DNA from: an uncultured Eubacteriales bacterium
GTDB taxonomy: Bacteria; Bacillota; Clostridia; Oscillospirales; Acutalibacteraceae
DNA: 64,000 bases
Direction of reading: 5' to 3'
NCBI GenBank assembly: GCA_934489895.1
Contig: CAKSST010000001.1
Span: 124,001-188,000 of the forward strand
Below are positions 60,800 through 64,000 of this stretch, in pieces. Both the position numbers and the translations under genes were made by a program. Numbering within the stretch: position 1 is the first letter of the stretch; each line of letters starts with the position of its first letter. The notes below the pieces were generated by a model that ran no database searches, was not told where the DNA came from, and saw only the letters and a list, made by a program, of their open reading frames with translations.

Positions 60800-61582
60800 T
60801 CATTTATTATTTATATGTGTATTGCAGTATTTTGCCTTAAATGCTGCAGGGCTTATTTTTTCGTGGTATGTGAAGAATTTTATAAACAGGTTTTCTTCGC
60901 TGTAACCAAGTTCTCTTGATATCTGTTTGACGCTCATATCAGTGGTGAAAAGTAAATCCTTAGCAAGTTTCATTCTTTGAACCGCTAAATATTCCTTTAA
61001 ACCGATACCGTGATTTTGTTTGAAATACTTGCCTATATAGTCTGCATTATAGCTGAAATGATCTGCAATGTCCGAAACGGTGACGCCGTTTTTTATATTG
61101 CTTCTGATGTATTCCGTAAGCTTTGCCGCCAAAGCTTGATTTGATGTATTTTCTTCCAAGGATAGTCTGATAAGTTCTTCAAATACCAGGTATCCCGCCG
61201 AATCAGTGGCGGCGGAGGAATAAATCGGAGAGTTGGAAATATGGAGGAGCTTTTTTAAGAGATACTTTATTTCATATATGTCGGTGCCGTTATAACTTTT
61301 AAGCGGAATTTTAAGGTCTGTGAAAAAATGAAACCAGTAAAAAGCGGTAGGTTCCGATACGGTTTTATACCCGTAATGCTCCTTAAACGGTTCAAGCAAC
61401 AGCAACTGATTTTTTTGAAGTACGTATTCCCGAGTTTCCTCCGCTATATATACCGTGCCTTCAAGCACAAGTATCACTTCAAAGCTTTTGATGCTTCTTT
61501 TGGGGTGAATCCACTCACCCGAGGAATGAAATTCGCCTATCATATCATATGTGAAGTATTTTCCGTTTTCAAATTTAATCAT
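60800..61582 (-). CDS. AraC family transcriptional regulator
   Basis: The protein (260 residues from ATG 61582) has a cupin-like sensor half and an AraC DNA-binding half (about 165-255). The latter has two helix-turn-helix motifs: VSDIADHFSYNADYIGKYFKQNHG and VKQISRELGYSEENLFIKFFTYHEKISPAAFK. It is divergent from a GH127 gene and probably activates it in response to an arabinose-containing sugar. The frame is open to 61618, but that part overlaps the GH127 promoter region. Confidence 0.88.
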   Translation of the reverse strand: MIKFENGKYFTYDMIGEFHSSGEWIHPKRSIKSFEVILVLEGTVYIAEETREYVLQKNQLLLLEPFKEHYGYKTVSEPTAFYWFHFFTDLKIPLKSYNGTDIYEIKYLLKKLLHISNSPIYSSAATDSAGYLVFEELIRLSLEENTSNQALAAKLTEYIRSNIKNGVTVSDIADHFSYNADYIGKYFKQNHGIGLKEYLAVQRMKLAKDLLFTTDMSVKQISRELGYSEENLFIKFFTYHEKISPAAFKAKYCNTHINNK

Positions 61583-61617
61583 ATCTGATTTTCTCACTTT
61601 TTCACTGTATTTCGGCA

Positions 61618-61646
61618 TTGAAACAATAACATATTATCATTATAAT
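61618..61646 (+). promoter_or_regulatory. Promoter of the GH127 gene
   Basis: TTGAAA at 61618-61623 and TATAAT at 61641-61646 are 17 bases apart, about 50 bases before the GH127 start. Confidence 0.7.
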
Positions 61647-61694
61647 AGGAATAAACGGATAAATCAATTATTATTTGAAAAGGAGCACCAAGTT

Positions 61695-63509
61695 ATGAAA
61701 AATATCGAATTTTCGGATATAGAAATTACAGGCGGCTACTGGAAAACAAGACAGGATATAAACAGTGAGGTTACGCTAAAATCTGTTTACGAGCGCTTTC
61801 GTGAAACCCACAGGTTCGACGCGCTTAAATGCGATTGGAAAGACGGAGAACCCGATATGCCGCATATTTTTTGGGATTCAGACGTTGCAAAGTGGCTTGA
61901 GGGTGCGGCATATATCTTAAATTCCAAAGACGATGAGTCCATAGCGGAAATCATTGAAAACGCGATTGAATGCATCATTGAAAATAGTGATGAAAACGGA
62001 TATTTCAACAGCCATTATCTTGTAACCGAGCAGGGGGAGAGATTTCGTCACAGAGATTGCCACGAGCTTTACTGCGCGGGTCATCTTTTTGAGGCGGCGG
62101 TAGCCTATTATGAAATTACGGGGAAAGACCGCTTTTTAAAGGCAATGTGTAAATTTGCCGATTATATCGAAAAGGTATTTAAAAGCGAAAAAAGCGCCGC
62201 GTTTACTACTCCGGGACATCCTGAAATAGAGCTTGCCCTAATGCGGCTTTATAAGGCGACAGGTGAAAAGCGCTACGCTGACCTTGCAAAGTATTTCATT
62301 GATGAGCACGGAAAACGTACGGATGATAATAATTATTATGATTGGGTAAATGAATATTATAATCAGGACGAAATTCCGATAAAAGACCGCAAAACCGCCG
62401 AAGGCCATTGTGTGCGTGCGCTGTATCTTATGTGCGGAGCGGCTGATGTAGCTGCGGAATACGGCGATGATGAGCTGAAACAAGCCTGCGAGCGTGTTTT
62501 TGACAATATTGTTAATAAACGTATGTATATAACAGGCAGTGTAGGCTCTACATATCTCGGCGAAGCATTTACAATCGACTATGATTTACCCAACAGAACC
62601 GCATATACCGAAACCTGTGCGGCAATATCTCTTGCTATGTTTGCAAACCGTATGCTTAAGTTCGGGGCAGACTCAAAATACGCCGACATTGTTGAAAAAG
62701 CAATCTATAACGGCGTAATGTCGGGCGTTTCAATGGACGGTAAATCCTTTTTCTATGAAAACCCGCTTGAAATCGATCCGGATTTTAATAATGTAAATAC
62801 ATCAACAAAACAAAAGGAGCGTTTTCCGATTACACAGAGACTTGAAGTGTTCAGCTGCTCATGCTGTCCTCCTAATATACTGCGTTTTGTGGCTTCAATA
62901 GCGGGAATTTTATATGGATTTGACGATGATACGGTTTATGTTCATCAGTATATGGATTCAAAGACCGATACGCACGGAATAAAGATAGAGCAGAAAACCG
63001 AGTACCCGAAAAACGGGAAAATTACGTTGAAATGCGATGCAGATAAGAAATTTATTGCTTTCCGCATTCCGGGCTGGTGTAAAAGCTTTACCGCAAACCG
63101 CGATTATGTAATGAAAAAGGGATACGCTTATGTTGCCCTTAACGGAAATGATGAAATAGAAATCGAGTTTGATATGCCGGTAAGACTTATCGCCGCAAAC
63201 CGCCACGTCCATTCCGACGTGGGCAGAGTAGCTGTAATGCGCGGTCCTGTGGTTTACTGCGCAGAGGGTATTGACAACGGCGCAGATATAAAGAGTGTTT
63301 CGATTAATATAAATGTGGGGTTTGAAATTAAAGAAAGCGAATTTTTGCCTGTACTCAAAACAACAGCTTACCGTCCCATAGAGAATGAAAGTCTTTACTA
63401 TGAAGCGGGAGACGATTATGAGGAAATACCGCTTACTCTTATTCCGTATTATGCTTTTGCAAACCGTGGTAGGACCGAAATGCAAGTATGGCTTTTAAGA
63501 AAGAATTAA
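61695..63509 (+). CDS. Glycoside hydrolase family 127 (beta-L-arabinofuranosidase type)
   Basis: The protein (604 residues from ATG 61695) has the GH127 marks. ITGGYWKTRQDIN stands at the start; YTETCAAISLAMFANRM contains the zinc-site Glu; and CSCCPPNILRFVASI contains the cysteines of the zinc thiolate site, one of which is the nucleophile. There is no signal peptide, so it acts on imported oligosaccharides. AAAAGGAGC precedes the ATG. Its likely regulator is the divergent AraC gene. GH146 and related families are near relatives. Confidence 0.9.
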   Translation: MKNIEFSDIEITGGYWKTRQDINSEVTLKSVYERFRETHRFDALKCDWKDGEPDMPHIFWDSDVAKWLEGAAYILNSKDDESIAEIIENAIECIIENSDENGYFNSHYLVTEQGERFRHRDCHELYCAGHLFEAAVAYYEITGKDRFLKAMCKFADYIEKVFKSEKSAAFTTPGHPEIELALMRLYKATGEKRYADLAKYFIDEHGKRTDDNNYYDWVNEYYNQDEIPIKDRKTAEGHCVRALYLMCGAADVAAEYGDDELKQACERVFDNIVNKRMYITGSVGSTYLGEAFTIDYDLPNRTAYTETCAAISLAMFANRMLKFGADSKYADIVEKAIYNGVMSGVSMDGKSFFYENPLEIDPDFNNVNTSTKQKERFPITQRLEVFSCSCCPPNILRFVASIAGILYGFDDDTVYVHQYMDSKTDTHGIKIEQKTEYPKNGKITLKCDADKKFIAFRIPGWCKSFTANRDYVMKKGYAYVALNGNDEIEIEFDMPVRLIAANRHVHSDVGRVAVMRGPVVYCAEGIDNGADIKSVSININVGFEIKESEFLPVLKTTAYRPIENESLYYEAGDDYEEIPLTLIPYYAFANRGRTEMQVWLLRKN

Positions 63510-63578
63510 AACAATACTTAATAAAGAACATCCGGGTTTCAGAGCCCTTTTATTCGTGTCATTAAGTTCAAACGTCCC

Positions 63579-63613
63579 AAAAATCCCGTTCACGCAAGTG
63601 GGCGGGATTTTTA
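63579..63613 (+). terminator. Terminator after the GH127 gene
   Basis: AAAATCCCG and CGGGATTTTT enclose an interrupted inner stem and end in a T run. Confidence 0.75.
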
Positions 63614-63917
63614 CTTCTTACCGCTTAACTCAAAATATTTCATTCAGAGTTTTTTGGAAAGTAATAAGTAAAAAGAAATAGGTAATAAGTTTTGTATGTG
63701 TAAACTATGCCGACAGATAAATATAAAAGAAAAGCAAAGTATTTTTCCCGTTCCTTTTTGTGCCCTAAAGCACATAACGTGGTTTGTAGCGGCTGTTTAC
63801 AAGGATAAGTATTAAGTATAGTTAACATTTTTATAAATAGTTTGTGCTTTATTTTGATTTCGGCTTTTATATAATCATTTACAATTGTTAAAAATAGTTA
63901 CAAGATTGGGGAATTTA

Positions 63918-64000
63918 TTGACAAAACATGGGTTTGTTTGGTAAAATACAATGGATATTATGGACATTTGTACCTTTTGATAAGTGGTGAAAATAATGGT
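63918..64000 (+). promoter_or_regulatory. Promoter and possible gene start at the window edge
   Basis: TTGACA at 63918-63923 and TAAAAT at 63942-63947 are 18 bases apart. GTGGTGA at 63984-63990 precedes an ATG at 63996. A plus-strand gene probably begins here and leaves the window. Between 63614 and 63917 I see no gene. Confidence 0.5.

Noticed and set aside
1..64000. CRISPR array, rRNA operon or prophage
   Set aside because: No regularly spaced repeats, no rRNA-like sequence and no phage structural or integrase genes were seen.

Overview
The window looks like chromosome from a low-GC, Gram-positive, spore-forming anaerobe of the class Clostridia (Oscillospirales/Ruminococcaceae-like). The grounds are: an alpha/beta small acid-soluble spore protein gene, a CD1247-type zinc-ribbon protein, a Re-type citrate synthase operon, diaminopimelate synthesis by DapL/DapF, FtsEX with two CwlO-like hydrolases, a type III glutamine synthetase and an ANTAR regulator next to GS/GOGAT genes. 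No species can be named from sequence alone.

Layout. 1-8 kb is housekeeping: leuS 3' end, rpsU, a YqeG phosphatase, an endonuclease IV homologue, an Xaa-Pro peptidase, efp, ispD-ispF, a pseudouridine synthase and an MsmX/UgpC-type ATPase. 8-15 kb holds a CdaR/PucR-like regulator and a division/cell-wall run (ftsE-ftsX, two tandem M23 hydrolases, a CtpA protease, a VanZ protein). 15.3-21.2 kb is an oxidative half-TCA operon (Re-citrate synthase, aconitase, NAD-type isocitrate dehydrogenase) with its own GntR/FCD regulator and a palindromic operator over the promoter. A glycosyltransferase and a PfkB kinase follow.

23.5-30.4 kb is an iron-related accessory region with much decay. It has an intact feoA-feoA-feoB set with a Cys-rich partner and a DtxR-like regulator. 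At least five DtxR-like operator boxes (consensus near TTAGC-N4-GCTAACC) sit at its promoters and starts. Around it lie a sulfite-reductase gene cut off against a truncated ABC ATPase, a frameshifted second DtxR gene, a beheaded iron-siderophore binding protein and an in-frame FecCD-FecE deletion fusion.

30.7-55.7 kb is a nitrogen/glutamine island. On the minus strand is an operon for a split glutamate synthase (GATase, FMN synthase, ferredoxin, FAD oxidoreductase, GXGXG domain), type I glutamine synthetase and an ANTAR antiterminator. On the plus strand are glnN (GSIII), asnB, purC, guaA, pyrG, purF, carA, carB, dapF, dapL and an omega-amidase-like nitrilase, with purB and glmS remnants in the gaps. 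Almost every enzyme makes or spends glutamine or aspartate. The leaders of glnN and purC share one architecture: a strong promoter, two small hairpins with AxxGxx hexaloops (the ANTAR target signature) about 60 nt apart, and terminator hairpins overlapping the second or both. This points to one RNA-level switch run by the ANTAR protein encoded in the island, and it is the most interesting system here.

55.7-64 kb carries an rRNA m5C methyltransferase, an SGNH hydrolase, the spore protein, two uncharacterised small genes, tRNA-Thr(GGT) followed by a broken IS transposase that contains a palindromic mini-element, and a divergent AraC regulator / GH127 arabinofuranosidase pair.
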